Counted from the first letter of the stretch, positions 9,263 through 17,887 are shown. The stretch: DNA of 64,000 nucleotides from Rhizobiales bacterium CCH3-A5 (GCA_001556025.1 LSIB01000098.1:59044-123043); one strand, 5' to 3'. Numbers and translations: made by a program. Notes: generated by a model not told the origin, from the sequence alone.

Positions 9263-9607
9263 TCCAGCGATCCTCTCAGCCTGACGCTTTCCGCCCTCGC
9301 CGACCCGACCCGCCGGGCGATCCTGGCGCGGCTGTCGCTCGGCGAGAGTTCGGTCAAGGAACTGGCCCAGCCTTTCGCGATGAGCCTGCCGGCGGTGTCG
9401 AAACACCTCAAGGTGCTGGAGCGCGCGGGGCTGATCACGCGTGGAAGGGAAGCCCAGTGGCGGCCCTGCCGGCTCGATCCCGGCCCCCTGAAGGAGGTGT
9501 CCGACTGGCTGGAGCATTATGCCCGGTTTTGGGACCAGAGCCTCGGCCGGCTGGAGGATCTGCTGGCCGAGATGAAGCAGGCCGCGCCGCCCGACAGTCC
9601 CGCCTGA
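9260..9607 (+). CDS. ArsR-family winged-helix transcriptional regulator
   Basis: A 115-residue protein whose SALADPTRRAILARLSLGES is the start of the first helices of the ArsR/SmtB winged helix. The recognition region is MSLPAVSKHLKVLERAGLI. No cysteine is present, so this is not a classical metal sensor. It belongs with the ArsR regulators usually encoded next to SRPBCC/AHSA1 proteins, which is the arrangement here. The GTG start at 9260 lies inside a large palindrome, suggesting tight autoregulation. It is followed by SRPBCC, DUF1579 and VOC genes, probably its regulon. Confidence 0.9.
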   Translation: MSSDPLSLTLSALADPTRRAILARLSLGESSVKELAQPFAMSLPAVSKHLKVLERAGLITRGREAQWRPCRLDPGPLKEVSDWLEHYARFWDQSLGRLEDLLAEMKQAAPPDSPA

Positions 9608-9679
9608 CCCCACCACTTGCGCCCCTGCCACGTTCTGACAGCTGCCACGTGCAAGTCCCGGCCAAAGGAATACTCAGCC

Positions 9680-10234
9680 ATGGTCAAGACAATCCTTCTC
9701 ACCGTCGCCGCCCTCCTCGCCACCGGGATCGTCGCGGTTCTGACCCTTGCCTCGCTGAAGCCTGACACGTTCACCGTACGACGCTCCATCGCGATCAACG
9801 CGCCGCCGGAGCGGATCTTTCCGTTGGTCGCCGATTTCAGGGCCTGGAGCGCCTGGTCGCCCTGGGAGAAGAAGGACCCGGACCAGCAGCGCAGCTTTTC
9901 TGGTCCCGAGAGTGGCGTCGGCGCGCGCTACGCCTGGGATGGCGACAAGAACGTCGGCCAGGGCTCGATGATGATCACCGAAGCCACCGCTCCAACGCGC
10001 ATCGGGATCGACCTCGATTTCGTCAGGCCGTTCGAGGCTCACAACAAGGTCGTCTTCGCGCTGCAGCCTGAAGGCAACGGCACCAACGTGACTTCGACTC
10101 AGGTCACCTGGACCATGACCGGCCCCGTGCCGTTCTTCGCCAAGATCATCCATGTCGTGATGAACATGGACAGGATGATCGGCGGCGATTTCGAGGCCGG
10201 CCTCAGGGCCATGAAGGCCAAAGCCGAACGATAG
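9680..10234 (+). CDS. SRPBCC-family protein with N-terminal membrane anchor
   Basis: The ATG at 9680 (MVKTILLTVAALLATGIVAV) has AAAGGA 10-15 bp upstream and gives 184 residues. A single hydrophobic helix at residues 4-25 is followed by a START-like (polyketide cyclase/dehydrase) domain. In that domain VRRSIAINAPPERIFPLVADF and AWSAWSPWEKKDP are typical, and it ends with MDRMIGGDFEAGLRAMKA. Family members have a hydrophobic ligand cavity; the ligand is unknown. It lies 72 bp after the ArsR gene. The helix would tether the domain to the inner membrane. Confidence 0.82.
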   Translation: MVKTILLTVAALLATGIVAVLTLASLKPDTFTVRRSIAINAPPERIFPLVADFRAWSAWSPWEKKDPDQQRSFSGPESGVGARYAWDGDKNVGQGSMMITEATAPTRIGIDLDFVRPFEAHNKVVFALQPEGNGTNVTSTQVTWTMTGPVPFFAKIIHVVMNMDRMIGGDFEAGLRAMKAKAER

Positions 10235-10299
10235 GCCGCTCGCCCCCGTTATTCACCAGCGGCCGCAGAGCCGCATTCACCCAAGGAAGGATACAATTG

Positions 10300-10782
10300 A
10301 TGTTTGCCAAGCCGCAGAAGGAGCATGAGTGGCTCAACCAGCTCGTCGGAGACTGGGTCTCCGAGATGGACTGCTCGATGGGGCCGGACCAGCCGCGCCA
10401 GAAATCGAAGGGCAAGGAGAGCGTACGTTCGCTCGGCGGCCTCTGGTTCCTCGGCGAGGGCGAGGGCGAGATGCCCGATGGCGGCGTCGGCCAGACGCTG
10501 ATCACGCTCGGCTTCGACCCGGCCAGGGGACGCTTTGTCGGCAGCTTCGTCGGCTCGATGATGACGCATCAATGGCTCTATGACGGGTCGCTCGACGAGA
10601 GCGGCACGGTGCTGACGCTGGATAGCGAGGGGCCGAGCTTCGACGGGGGCGGCGCAATCAAGCCCTATCGCGATGTGGTCACGATCATCAGCCCGGACCA
10701 CCGGACGCTTTCGTCCTATCTGCCCGATGGCAATGGCGGCTGGAGCGAGTTCATGACCGCCCATTACCGCCGTGTGGCCTGA
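10300..10782 (+). CDS. DUF1579 domain protein
   Basis: The protein has 160 residues from the ATG at 10300, preceded by a good AAGGAAGG ribosome-binding site. The sequence HEWLNQLVGDWVSEMDCSMG at the start and GGLWFLGEGEGEMP are hallmarks of the DUF1579 (calycin-like beta-barrel) family. These proteins are often encoded beside VOC and SRPBCC proteins in what look like small-molecule stress cassettes. No catalytic role is established. It has no signal peptide, so it is probably cytoplasmic. It lies 65 bp after the SRPBCC gene. Confidence 0.82.
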   Translation: MFAKPQKEHEWLNQLVGDWVSEMDCSMGPDQPRQKSKGKESVRSLGGLWFLGEGEGEMPDGGVGQTLITLGFDPARGRFVGSFVGSMMTHQWLYDGSLDESGTVLTLDSEGPSFDGGGAIKPYRDVVTIISPDHRTLSSYLPDGNGGWSEFMTAHYRRVA

Positions 10783-10811
10783 GGCCGCGCGTCCAGCTTG
10801 TGGAGACGACC

Positions 10812-11243
10812 ATGCAGATCGCATCCTATCTGATGTTCGAGGGGCAGTGCCGCGAGGCCTTCACCGCCTATGAGACGATCCTCGGTGGCAGGATCGAGGC
10901 GATGATGACCTATGCCGAGATGCCGCCCGGCAATGGCCCCGCGCCGGAGCAGGCCGATCTCGTCATGCATGCCTGCCTCAAGCTCGGCGACCAGATGCTG
11001 ATGGCGTCCGACGCGCCGCCCGGCCAGAACGAGGGGCCGATGCGCAGCGTCTCGGTCTATGTCGGGGTGCAGGCGATTCCGGACGCCGAGCGCATCTTCG
11101 CGGCGCTTTCGGAGGGCGGCGAGGTGAAGATGCCGCTGGCCGAAACCTTCTGGGCGCCGCGCTTCGGCGTGGTGCGAGACCGCTTCGGCACGAGCTGGAT
11201 GATCTCGGCCGAGCCGGAGCAGGCCTGCCTGCCGGAGGCATAG
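10812..11243 (+). CDS. VOC-family (PhnB/glyoxalase-like) protein
   Basis: The protein has 143 residues from the ATG at 10812, with GGAGAC 6-12 bp upstream; a GTG at 10800 is an alternative start. MQIASYLMFEGQCREAFTAY, then LGGRIEAMMTYAEMP and FGVVRDRFGTSWMI, identify the PhnB-like branch of the vicinal oxygen chelate superfamily. No phn genes are nearby, so PhnB activity itself is unlikely. The more probable role is binding or detoxifying a small molecule. It is the last gene of the arsR-SRPBCC-DUF1579-VOC group. Confidence 0.85.
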   Translation: MQIASYLMFEGQCREAFTAYETILGGRIEAMMTYAEMPPGNGPAPEQADLVMHACLKLGDQMLMASDAPPGQNEGPMRSVSVYVGVQAIPDAERIFAALSEGGEVKMPLAETFWAPRFGVVRDRFGTSWMISAEPEQACLPEA

Positions 11244-11248
11244 AGCAT

Positions 11249-11272
11249 CCCGCATCCAGGTCCGGATGCGGG
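11249..11272. other. short hairpin after the VOC gene
   Basis: A 9-bp perfect stem, CCCGCATCC / GGATGCGGG, with a 6-nt loop starts 5 bp after the VOC stop codon. It has no T-tract on either strand, so it is at best a weak terminator between convergent genes. The rest of 11273-11422 shows no convincing gene. Confidence 0.4.
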
Positions 11273-11422
11273 CGGCATGACGCGAACCCCTTTCATGAGA
11301 CGAGGGGTTTCCGGCTTCTGCCCCGCTCGGCGCCAATCTCTGGACGAGGGCGACGGCGTGCGGTGGGAGCGGGCTGGCCTCGTCGTCGCGGCGGCGTCGC
11401 CGGCGGGCAGCGGCCTGCAGCC

Positions 11423-12079
11423 TTACGTCCCGGCGGGTCTCGCCATCAGCCCGGAGCCGATCAGCCTCTCATAGGCTGAATAGACATGGTCGGGCACGGC
11501 TTTGGCTCCGCCCTCGCCATAGGCGTAGCGGCGGCTGAGATAGCCGCGCGCGCCCATCAGCACATGGACGATCACCTCCAGCTCTTCGTCGCTGTAGTCG
11601 CCGACCTTGCCCGGCCCGCGCGCCCGCTTGAGCAGGCGGACATAGGCCGTCGAGATGTTGTCGAGATGGCGTTGGTAGCCGGCCGGCGCGAAGACCTCCG
11701 CCTCGTTGAGGATGCGCAGGAATTCCGGCGTCTCCTGCAGGAAATCGAAGAAGGCGCGGAAGCGCGCGACCTCCTTCTCGATCTCGCTGCCCGCCTCGTC
11801 GATCCGCGCGCGGATGAACACGACCATCTGCTGGCCGATGACCGGCAGCAACTGCTCCAGCAGCTCCTGCCGGTTCCCGAAATGGTTGTAGAACGTCCCC
11901 TGCGCCACGCCGGCGATCTCGGTGATGCGCGCGACAGAAGCGTCGGCATAGCCGTGGCGGCCGACGACCTTGGCCGCTGCTGCGAAAAGCCTGCGCTTGA
12001 CGTCGTCGTTCTTCTCGCTGCGCGTCAGCTTGACGGGGCGCTTGAGCGGAGTGGCGGTGGCCGGTCGCGATGGTGACAT
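11423..12079 (-). CDS. TetR-family transcriptional regulator
   Basis: The protein has 218 residues from the ATG at 12079 (MSPSRPATATPLKRP); an ATG at 12100 would add seven. A basic N-terminus leads into the TetR DNA-binding domain: KRRLFAAAAKVVGRHGYADA, then the helix-turn-helix VARITEIAGVAQGTFYNHFG. The C-terminal ligand-binding domain (about residues 70-218) is all-helical. It starts 39 bp after the acyl-CoA ligase stop codon on the same strand and is probably cotranscribed. The likely operator is the palindrome before the ligase gene, repeated before the E1 alpha gene. The effector may be the acyl-CoA product of the pathway. Confidence 0.9.
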   Translation of the reverse strand: MSPSRPATATPLKRPVKLTRSEKNDDVKRRLFAAAAKVVGRHGYADASVARITEIAGVAQGTFYNHFGNRQELLEQLLPVIGQQMVVFIRARIDEAGSEIEKEVARFRAFFDFLQETPEFLRILNEAEVFAPAGYQRHLDNISTAYVRLLKRARGPGKVGDYSDEELEVIVHVLMGARGYLSRRYAYGEGGAKAVPDHVYSAYERLIGSGLMARPAGT

Positions 12080-12118
12080 GATGGTTGGCAGCCTCGGCAT
12101 CTGGGGCGTCTGTCAGAA

Positions 12119-13609
12119 CTAGGACCGCATTTCGTCGCGGAGAACCCGTTTCAGGATCTTTCCCGAGGGATTTCGCGGCAGGCTTTCGCGCAGCACGAGT
12201 TCGCGTGGCGCCTTGAAGGCTGCGAGCTTCGAGCGGCAATGGATTGCGAGCGCGTCCAACGTCAACTCCGCGCCCGGCTCCAGCACGACGAAGGCGACCG
12301 GCTTTTCGCCCCAGCGCGGATCGGGCGCGCCGATGACCGCGACCTCGCGCACCTGCGGCAGTTCGAAGATCACGCGTTCGACCTCGGAGGAGGCGATGTT
12401 CTCGCCGCCGGAGATGATCATGTCCTTCATCCGGTCGGTCAGGAACAGGAAGCCGTCCTCATCAAGATAGCCCATGTCGCCGCTGCGGAACCAGTCGCCA
12501 TGGAAGGCGGCTTGCGTCTTGGCCGGATCGTTCCAGTAGCCGTTGGTGATCTTGGGGCCGCGCAGGCAGATCTCGCCGGTCTCGCCCGCCGGCAGCGGCC
12601 GGCCCGCCTCGTCGCGGATGTCGATCTCGACATGGGCGAGCGCGCGGCCGACCGAGCCGATCTTCTCGATCTCCCGGCCAGCCTCCATCAGCGTGTCGCC
12701 GCTGCAGGTCTCGGTCAGCCCGTAGGCGTCGATGTAGCGGGCCTTCGGGAAGCTCTCGCCGAAGCTGCGGATGCGCGCTTCCGGCGTGCGTTCGCCGCCG
12801 CCGATGACCCAGCGCAGGCTGTTCACGTCGAGCCCGCTCGCGGGCGCGGCCGCCAGCATAGCGCTGGTCATCACCGGGGCGAGCCAGGCGCAGTCGAGCT
12901 TTTCGCGCGCGATCGCTTCCAGGGCGGCCTCGGGCGAAAAATCGCGCAGGATGCAGAGCATGCCGCCGACCCAGAGAACCGCCATGCCGGGCAGATCGAA
13001 CGCGCCGACATGGTAGAGCGGGCCGGCCACGAGCAGGCGGTTTTCTGCCGTCAGCCCCAGCGCCACGACATGGTCGCTGCACTTCCAGTAGAAGTTCTCA
13101 TAAGAGTGCATGACCCCCTTGGGCCGGTCGGTGGTGCCCGAGGTGTACATTAGCCGGAACAGGTCCGATGGCTGGCGCGCGACGCGAGCGGCCGGTACCG
13201 CATCAAGGCCAAGCCGCGTCGAATCCGCCTGCACGGCGGCGTCGAGAAGCACGACATCGGTGGCCAGCGCAGCGGATGCCGCCAGCTCCGCATCGGCGAT
13301 CAGGAGCTTCGCGCCGGCGTCGCCCGTAATGTAGCCGACCTCGTCGGCCGAGAGCCGGAAGTTGATCGGCAGGAAGACGCCGCCGATATGCCCGACCGCG
13401 ATCGCGATCTCGACGAAAGCCGCGCTGTTCTTCATCAGCACGGCGACGACATCGCCTTGTCCAATGCCCCGCGACGCCAGCCAGCCGGCCGTCAGCGCGA
13501 CCCGCCGCGACAGCGCGCCATAGCTGATGCGCTCTGCGCCGAAGACGATGGCGATGCGCTCCGGGGTGCGGCTGGCATGGAAATCGACGAAGCTCGAGAG
13601 ATTGATCAT
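12119..13609 (-). CDS. acyl-CoA synthetase (AMP-forming ligase)
   Basis: A 496-residue ANL-superfamily ligase that would activate a carboxylic acid to its CoA thioester via an acyl-adenylate. The P-loop reads YTSGTTDRPKGV, with Asp where Gly is commonest; related ligases vary here. The motifs YGLTETCSGD, WFRSGDMGYLDEDGFLFLTD and the C-terminal lysine in PRNPSGKILKRVL are present, so both catalytic domains look intact. The substrate is not readable; the neighbouring uptake and beta-oxidation genes suggest a medium or branched acid. The gene runs opposite to the ABC transporter operon and into tetR. Confidence 0.9.
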   Translation of the reverse strand: MINLSSFVDFHASRTPERIAIVFGAERISYGALSRRVALTAGWLASRGIGQGDVVAVLMKNSAAFVEIAIAVGHIGGVFLPINFRLSADEVGYITGDAGAKLLIADAELAASAALATDVVLLDAAVQADSTRLGLDAVPAARVARQPSDLFRLMYTSGTTDRPKGVMHSYENFYWKCSDHVVALGLTAENRLLVAGPLYHVGAFDLPGMAVLWVGGMLCILRDFSPEAALEAIAREKLDCAWLAPVMTSAMLAAAPASGLDVNSLRWVIGGGERTPEARIRSFGESFPKARYIDAYGLTETCSGDTLMEAGREIEKIGSVGRALAHVEIDIRDEAGRPLPAGETGEICLRGPKITNGYWNDPAKTQAAFHGDWFRSGDMGYLDEDGFLFLTDRMKDMIISGGENIASSEVERVIFELPQVREVAVIGAPDPRWGEKPVAFVVLEPGAELTLDALAIHCRSKLAAFKAPRELVLRESLPRNPSGKILKRVLRDEMRS

Positions 13610-13660
13610 TCCGCCCTGCCGCAGCGCCGGGCCCGAAGGCCGTCGCCATATCTTTATGGA

Positions 13661-13677
13661 CTATGACTCATAATTCA
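13661..13677 (-). promoter_or_regulatory. operator-like palindrome, copy 1 (ligase/transporter divergent promoter)
   Basis: On the minus strand this reads TGAATTATGAGTCATAG and contains the perfect inverted repeat TATGA-G-TCATA. It lies 52 bp upstream of the acyl-CoA ligase start, in the 202-bp divergent gap with the substrate-binding protein gene. A copy with 16 of 17 identical bases occurs at 20728-20744. AT-rich sequence flanks it. It is a probable site for the TetR regulator; binding is inferred. Confidence 0.6.
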
Positions 13678-13811
13678 TTTTTTCCTTGACGCAACCTGAC
13701 GGCCCCATGACTATCCCCTCAACAATGCCGGCGGCCAAGACCTCTGGCGCATAAGGCATGCCCGCCGCGACAAGCCGGAGAGGGCAGCTCGGGGAGCCAG
13801 GGAGAAGAGCC

Positions 13812-15086
13812 ATGTCCAAGCCTTCGTCGTCCAAGCCGTCATCATTCGCCATCAACCGCCGTGGCTTCCTTGCCGCCGGCGCGGCCGCCGCCGGGACGGT
13901 TTCGATGCCATGGGTCGCCGGCGCGCAGGCCAGGACGATCAAGGTCGGGTTCCCGACCATCCTGTCGGGCCGCGTCGCGCAACTCGGCACCTCCTCGCGC
14001 AACGCCGCGCAGATGGAGGTCGAGAAGGTCAATGCGGCGGGAGGTCTCGCCGGCCGGCCGATCGAACTCGTGATCCGCGATTCCAAGGGCCAGCCGCAGG
14101 AGGCCGCCCGCGTCGCCCGCGAACTGGTCAACTCCGACGGCTGCGAGATCCTGATCGACGCCGAGGCCTCGACGGGCGCCTTCGCGGTCCACGAGGTTGC
14201 GCGCGATCTGGGCGTGCTCTGCATCCACACCAACTCTGAGACCTCGTCCCTGACGGCCGATCCCAAGCTCAGGCTGCCCAACGCCTTCCGCTGCGCCCGG
14301 CAGGGCATCCATGATTCGGTCGTCGGCGGCAGCTATGCGGCCGAGATCGCCAATGCGCGCAACCTGACGCGCTGGGCGACCTGCTCGCCGGACTACGCCT
14401 ACGGCCGCGACACGACCGCAGAATTCACGATGTATCTCAAGCGCTTCGCCCCCAAGGTCGAGATCATCAGCGAGGGCTGGCCGAAGATTTTCCAGCCCGA
14501 CTACACCGAGACCATCACCAAGCTGCTGCAGGCCAAGCCGCAGGCGCTCTATTCCTGCCTGTGGGGCGGCGACCTGACCTCCTTCATCGACCAGGCCTCG
14601 ATCTACGCGCTGTTCAGCCAGATGCAGTTCTACGCCGTGAACATGGCCGACTACACGGCGCTGACCGTGGTCAAGAACCTGCCGGCGGGCATTCATTCCG
14701 GCAACCGCTACGTCAAGACTTTCCCGGCGACGCCGCAGAACGCCGCCTGGGGCGACGCCTACCGCGCGAAATACGGCGAGTATCCGACCAACTGGGCCTG
14801 GCAAAACGGCGTCGTGATCAACTTCCTCGCCGCCGCCGCCAAGAAGGCCGATTCGGCGGACGGCAAAAAGCTCGCCGACGCGCTGCGCGGCCTGAAGATC
14901 GACTCGCCGCTGGGCGCCGACGGCACCATCACCATGCGCGCCGAGGACCAGACCATCGTCGGCTACGCCATCGGCTGGGGCACGACCATCGCCAAGGAGC
15001 CCTATGTGCCGGAGATGAAGAGCACGCCCTGGCAGCGCATCTTCGAGCTCGAGGCGGAGTGGAAGAAGGACAAGGGCTTCGCCTGA
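13812..15086 (+). CDS. ABC transporter substrate-binding protein, Leu/Ile/Val-type, Tat-exported
   Basis: The protein has 424 residues from the ATG at 13812. The N-terminus has a twin-arginine signal: NRRGFLAAGAAAAG, then cleavage probably after VAGAQA. The mature part is a type I periplasmic binding fold (KVGFPTILSGRVAQLGTSS; GGLAGRPIELVIRDSKGQPQ). It would deliver a ligand to the LivH/LivM permease encoded downstream. Members of this family bind amino acids, amides, aromatic acids or short-chain carboxylates. The adjoining CoA ligase and oxidation genes favour a carboxylate. It is the first gene of the rightward operon. Confidence 0.9.
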   Translation: MSKPSSSKPSSFAINRRGFLAAGAAAAGTVSMPWVAGAQARTIKVGFPTILSGRVAQLGTSSRNAAQMEVEKVNAAGGLAGRPIELVIRDSKGQPQEAARVARELVNSDGCEILIDAEASTGAFAVHEVARDLGVLCIHTNSETSSLTADPKLRLPNAFRCARQGIHDSVVGGSYAAEIANARNLTRWATCSPDYAYGRDTTAEFTMYLKRFAPKVEIISEGWPKIFQPDYTETITKLLQAKPQALYSCLWGGDLTSFIDQASIYALFSQMQFYAVNMADYTALTVVKNLPAGIHSGNRYVKTFPATPQNAAWGDAYRAKYGEYPTNWAWQNGVVINFLAAAAKKADSADGKKLADALRGLKIDSPLGADGTITMRAEDQTIVGYAIGWGTTIAKEPYVPEMKSTPWQRIFELEAEWKKDKGFA

Positions 15087-15187
15087 GCCTGTCTCTCCGG
15101 CGCGCCTGAGGGCGCTGCCGCTCCCCCATCCCGACAAGCCGGGCCGCGCTACGCGCGGCCCGCACGCACCCGGCCGATGAGAGCGCG

Positions 15188-16090
15188 ATGGATATCAACG
15201 CCCTGACGGAATGCCTGTCCTCCGCCTCCTGCATGGTCACGCAGGTGACCAGCGGCTTCATCATCGGGATGCTGCTGTTCCTCGTCGCGGTCGGGCTGAC
15301 GCTGATCTTCGGCGTGATGAAGATCGTCAATTTCACCCATGGCGCCTTCTACATGCTGGGCGCCTATTTCGCGATGACGGTGTTCCAGCTCACCAACAGC
15401 TACGCGCTGGCGCTGCTCGGCGCGGCCGTCGGGGCCTGCGTCATCGGCGTCATCGTCGAACGCTTCTTCATGCAGCGCGTCTATGGCGGCAACGTGTTGA
15501 TGCAGTTGCTGGTCTGCTATGCGCTGGTGCTGATCCTGGACGACCTCGTCCGCATCGTCTGGGGTCCGGAGTTCAAGGCGATGGGCATGCCCGACGCCTT
15601 CCGCGTGCCGCCGCTCTTCATCATGGGCGGCGTGGTGCCGCCCTTCTATCTCTTCCTGATCGCGGCCGCGCTCGCGATGGCGATCATCCTCGGCCTCGCC
15701 ATCGCCCGCACCCGCTTCGGCAAGACGATCCGCGCCGCCGCCCACAACCCGGCCATGGTCTCGGTGCTCGGCATCAACACCGGGCTGCTCTTCACCGGTG
15801 TCTTCGCGCTGGGCTGTCTGCTGGCGGGGCTGGCGGGGGGGCTCGCCGCACCGGTGCGTTCGTTGACGCCCGGCATGGGCTTCTCGATCCTGATCGAGAG
15901 CTTCATCGTCACGGTCATCGGCGGCATGGGCTCGATCCTGGGCGCGCTTGTCGGGGCCGTGCTGCTCGGGCTGATCCGCACCTTCGGCGCGCTGGGCTTC
16001 CCGCTCTTCACCGAGGCGCTGATGTATCTGGCCATGGCGGTCGTGCTGATCGTCAAGCCGAGCGGGCTGTTTGGACGCGAGGCCGCCTGA
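15188..16090 (+). CDS. branched-chain-type ABC transporter permease (LivH family)
   Basis: A 300-residue polytopic membrane protein with about eight hydrophobic segments. LivH hallmarks include ALTLIFGVMKIVNFTHGAFY-like sequence near residues 30-55 and GLAGGLAAPVRSLTPGMGFS around residue 215. It would form the channel with the LivM-type permease. It lies 101 bp after the binding-protein gene and 1 bp before livM, in one operon. Substrate specificity resides in the binding protein. Confidence 0.92.
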   Translation: MDINALTECLSSASCMVTQVTSGFIIGMLLFLVAVGLTLIFGVMKIVNFTHGAFYMLGAYFAMTVFQLTNSYALALLGAAVGACVIGVIVERFFMQRVYGGNVLMQLLVCYALVLILDDLVRIVWGPEFKAMGMPDAFRVPPLFIMGGVVPPFYLFLIAAALAMAIILGLAIARTRFGKTIRAAAHNPAMVSVLGINTGLLFTGVFALGCLLAGLAGGLAAPVRSLTPGMGFSILIESFIVTVIGGMGSILGALVGAVLLGLIRTFGALGFPLFTEALMYLAMAVVLIVKPSGLFGREAA

Positions 16091-16091
16091 G

Positions 16092-17102
16092 ATGATGCGC
16101 CCCGCCTTCCGCGACGCTTTGCTCGGCCTCACCGGCTTTCTGGTTCTCGCGGCGCTGCCGCTGGTTTTCGTCAGCAGCGCGCTGATCGACTTCGTCATCC
16201 GCTGCGCCGCGCTCGGGCTGTTCGCCACCTCGCTTAACCTGCTCGTCGGCTATGGCGGCATGGTCTCCTTCGGCCATGGCCTGTTCTTCGGCATGGGGGC
16301 TTACAGCTTCGGCATCGTCATGCAGCGCACCGGCATGCCGATCCCGCTGGCGATCCTGCTCTCGCTCGGCGTCGCCGCGCTGGTCGCGCTCGTCGTGGGC
16401 GCGATCTGCGTCAGGCTTAAGGAAATCTACTTCGCCTTCGTCACACTGGCCTTCCAGATGCTGGTGCATTCGATGATCATCGCCTGGGTGCCGGTGACCG
16501 GCGGCGACCAGGGCCTGCGGGGCGGCATCCCGCGCCCGCCATTCCTCGGCATCAACCTCGCCGACCAGAAGCAGCTCTATCTGTTTGCTGCCGCGCTGCT
16601 GGTCCTCGGTCTGATCGCCATGCGCCACATCGTCTCCTCGCCCTTCGGCTACACGCTGCGGATGATCCGGGACAACCCGACGCGCGCCGGCTTCCTCGGC
16701 ATCGACGTCTACCGCACGCGGCTGACGGCCTTCGTTCTGGCGGGCATGTTCGCGAGCCTCGGCGGCGTGATCATGAGCCTGTTCGTCTCGGGCGCGTATC
16801 CGGAATTCGCCTTCTGGACGATGTCGGGCGAGGCAGTCTTCATCGTCATGCTCGGCGGCACCGTCGCGTTTCTGGGGCCGATGGTCGGCACGGTGCTGCT
16901 GCTCCTGCTCAACGACTTCGTCACCCGCGTCGCCGAACACCACGGCCTCGTGCTGGGCATCGTCATCCTGATCTTCGCGCTCGGCCTGCGGAAGGGTCTG
17001 CTCGATTTCGTCATGGACTGGATCGAGGCCCGCAGGACGCGGCGCGAGGCAGCCGTACCCGCGCTTTCAGCACAGCCTGCCCCCGAAAGGATCGCGACAT
17101 GA
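16092..17102 (+). CDS. branched-chain-type ABC transporter permease (LivM family)
   Basis: A 336-residue polytopic permease starting at the ATG at 16092, one base after the livH stop codon. LivM features are LLVGYGGMVSFGHGLFFGMG near residue 55, the EAA-type cytoplasmic loop TLRMIRDNPTRAGFLGIDVY near residue 195, and LFVSGAYPEFAFWTMSGEAV. It pairs with the LivH-type subunit. Its end overlaps the following SDR gene by 4 bp (ATGA), showing translational coupling and one transcript. Confidence 0.92.
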   Translation: MMRPAFRDALLGLTGFLVLAALPLVFVSSALIDFVIRCAALGLFATSLNLLVGYGGMVSFGHGLFFGMGAYSFGIVMQRTGMPIPLAILLSLGVAALVALVVGAICVRLKEIYFAFVTLAFQMLVHSMIIAWVPVTGGDQGLRGGIPRPPFLGINLADQKQLYLFAAALLVLGLIAMRHIVSSPFGYTLRMIRDNPTRAGFLGIDVYRTRLTAFVLAGMFASLGGVIMSLFVSGAYPEFAFWTMSGEAVFIVMLGGTVAFLGPMVGTVLLLLLNDFVTRVAEHHGLVLGIVILIFALGLRKGLLDFVMDWIEARRTRREAAVPALSAQPAPERIAT

Positions 17103-17887
17103 GCGAGGCCATGATCGCCGTCGTCACCGGTGGCGCGAGCGGCATCGGCGCGGCCTGCTGCCGCGACCTAGCCAGGCGCGGCTACGAAGTCGTGGTGCTC
17201 GACCGCGACATGGCTCGCGCGCAGGCCGTGGCGGCCGAGATCGGCGGCCATGCGGCGCTGGGCGATGTCGGCGACGAGGCGGGCCTGAAGGACGCCGCCG
17301 CCCGCATCGAGGCCGGCATCGGTCCGGTCGGCATCCTCGTCAACAGCGCCGGCGTGCTGCAGCCGCCGCTGCGGCCGACCGAGCTGCCCATGGCGATCTG
17401 GGACCATGTCGTCCATGTCGACCAGCGCGGCACCTATCTCGCCTGCGTCGTCTTCGGGGCGGCGATGGTCGGCCGCCGCGCGGGCTCGATCGTCAATATC
17501 GCCTCGATCGCCGGCTCGCGCTCCATGGCGCTGCATGCCTATGCGCCGGCCAAAGCCGCGGTGATCTCGATCACGCGCTGTCTTGCCGCCGAATGGGGCC
17601 CGGCCGGAATCCGCGTCAATTCGGTCTCGCCCGGCTTCACCCGCACGCCGGCCTTGCAGGAGGCGATCGACAAGGGCGAGCGCGATGTGACCAACCTCGT
17701 CGGCAGCGTGCCGATGGGCCGGCTGGTCGAGCCCGACGAGATCGCCCGCGTTGTCGGCTTCGTTGCCTCGCCGGAGGCGTCCGCGATCACGGGCGCGGAC
17801 CTGCCCGTCGATTGCGGCTGGATGGCCGGCACCTCCTGGCACACCTATGGCGGCTTCCGCGATCCGGGGAACGGCCCCCATGCTTGA
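17099..17887 (+). CDS. short-chain dehydrogenase/reductase
   Basis: A 262-residue classical SDR. The Rossmann motif is VTGGASGIG near the N-terminus, NSAGV is the structural motif, and the catalytic Tyr and Lys are in HAYAPAKAAV with an upstream Ser. Asp after the second strand (VVLDRD) favours NAD(H). It lies between the permease and ATPase genes of the ABC transporter, overlapping livM by 4 bp and livG by 8 bp, so it is expressed with the transporter. It probably oxidises a hydroxyl group of the imported compound or a downstream hydroxyacyl intermediate. Confidence 0.9.
   Translation: MSEAMIAVVTGGASGIGAACCRDLARRGYEVVVLDRDMARAQAVAAEIGGHAALGDVGDEAGLKDAAARIEAGIGPVGILVNSAGVLQPPLRPTELPMAIWDHVVHVDQRGTYLACVVFGAAMVGRRAGSIVNIASIAGSRSMALHAYAPAKAAVISITRCLAAEWGPAGIRVNSVSPGFTRTPALQEAIDKGERDVTNLVGSVPMGRLVEPDEIARVVGFVASPEASAITGADLPVDCGWMAGTSWHTYGGFRDPGNGPHA

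Noticed and set aside
11277..11474. Small plus-strand gene after the VOC gene
   Set aside because: No ribosome-binding site or family resemblance, and its end overlaps the tetR coding region.
12119..13609. Inactive acyl-CoA ligase because of Asp in the P-loop (TSGTTDRPKG)
   Set aside because: Related ligases vary at this Gly position, and all other catalytic motifs including the C-terminal lysine are present.
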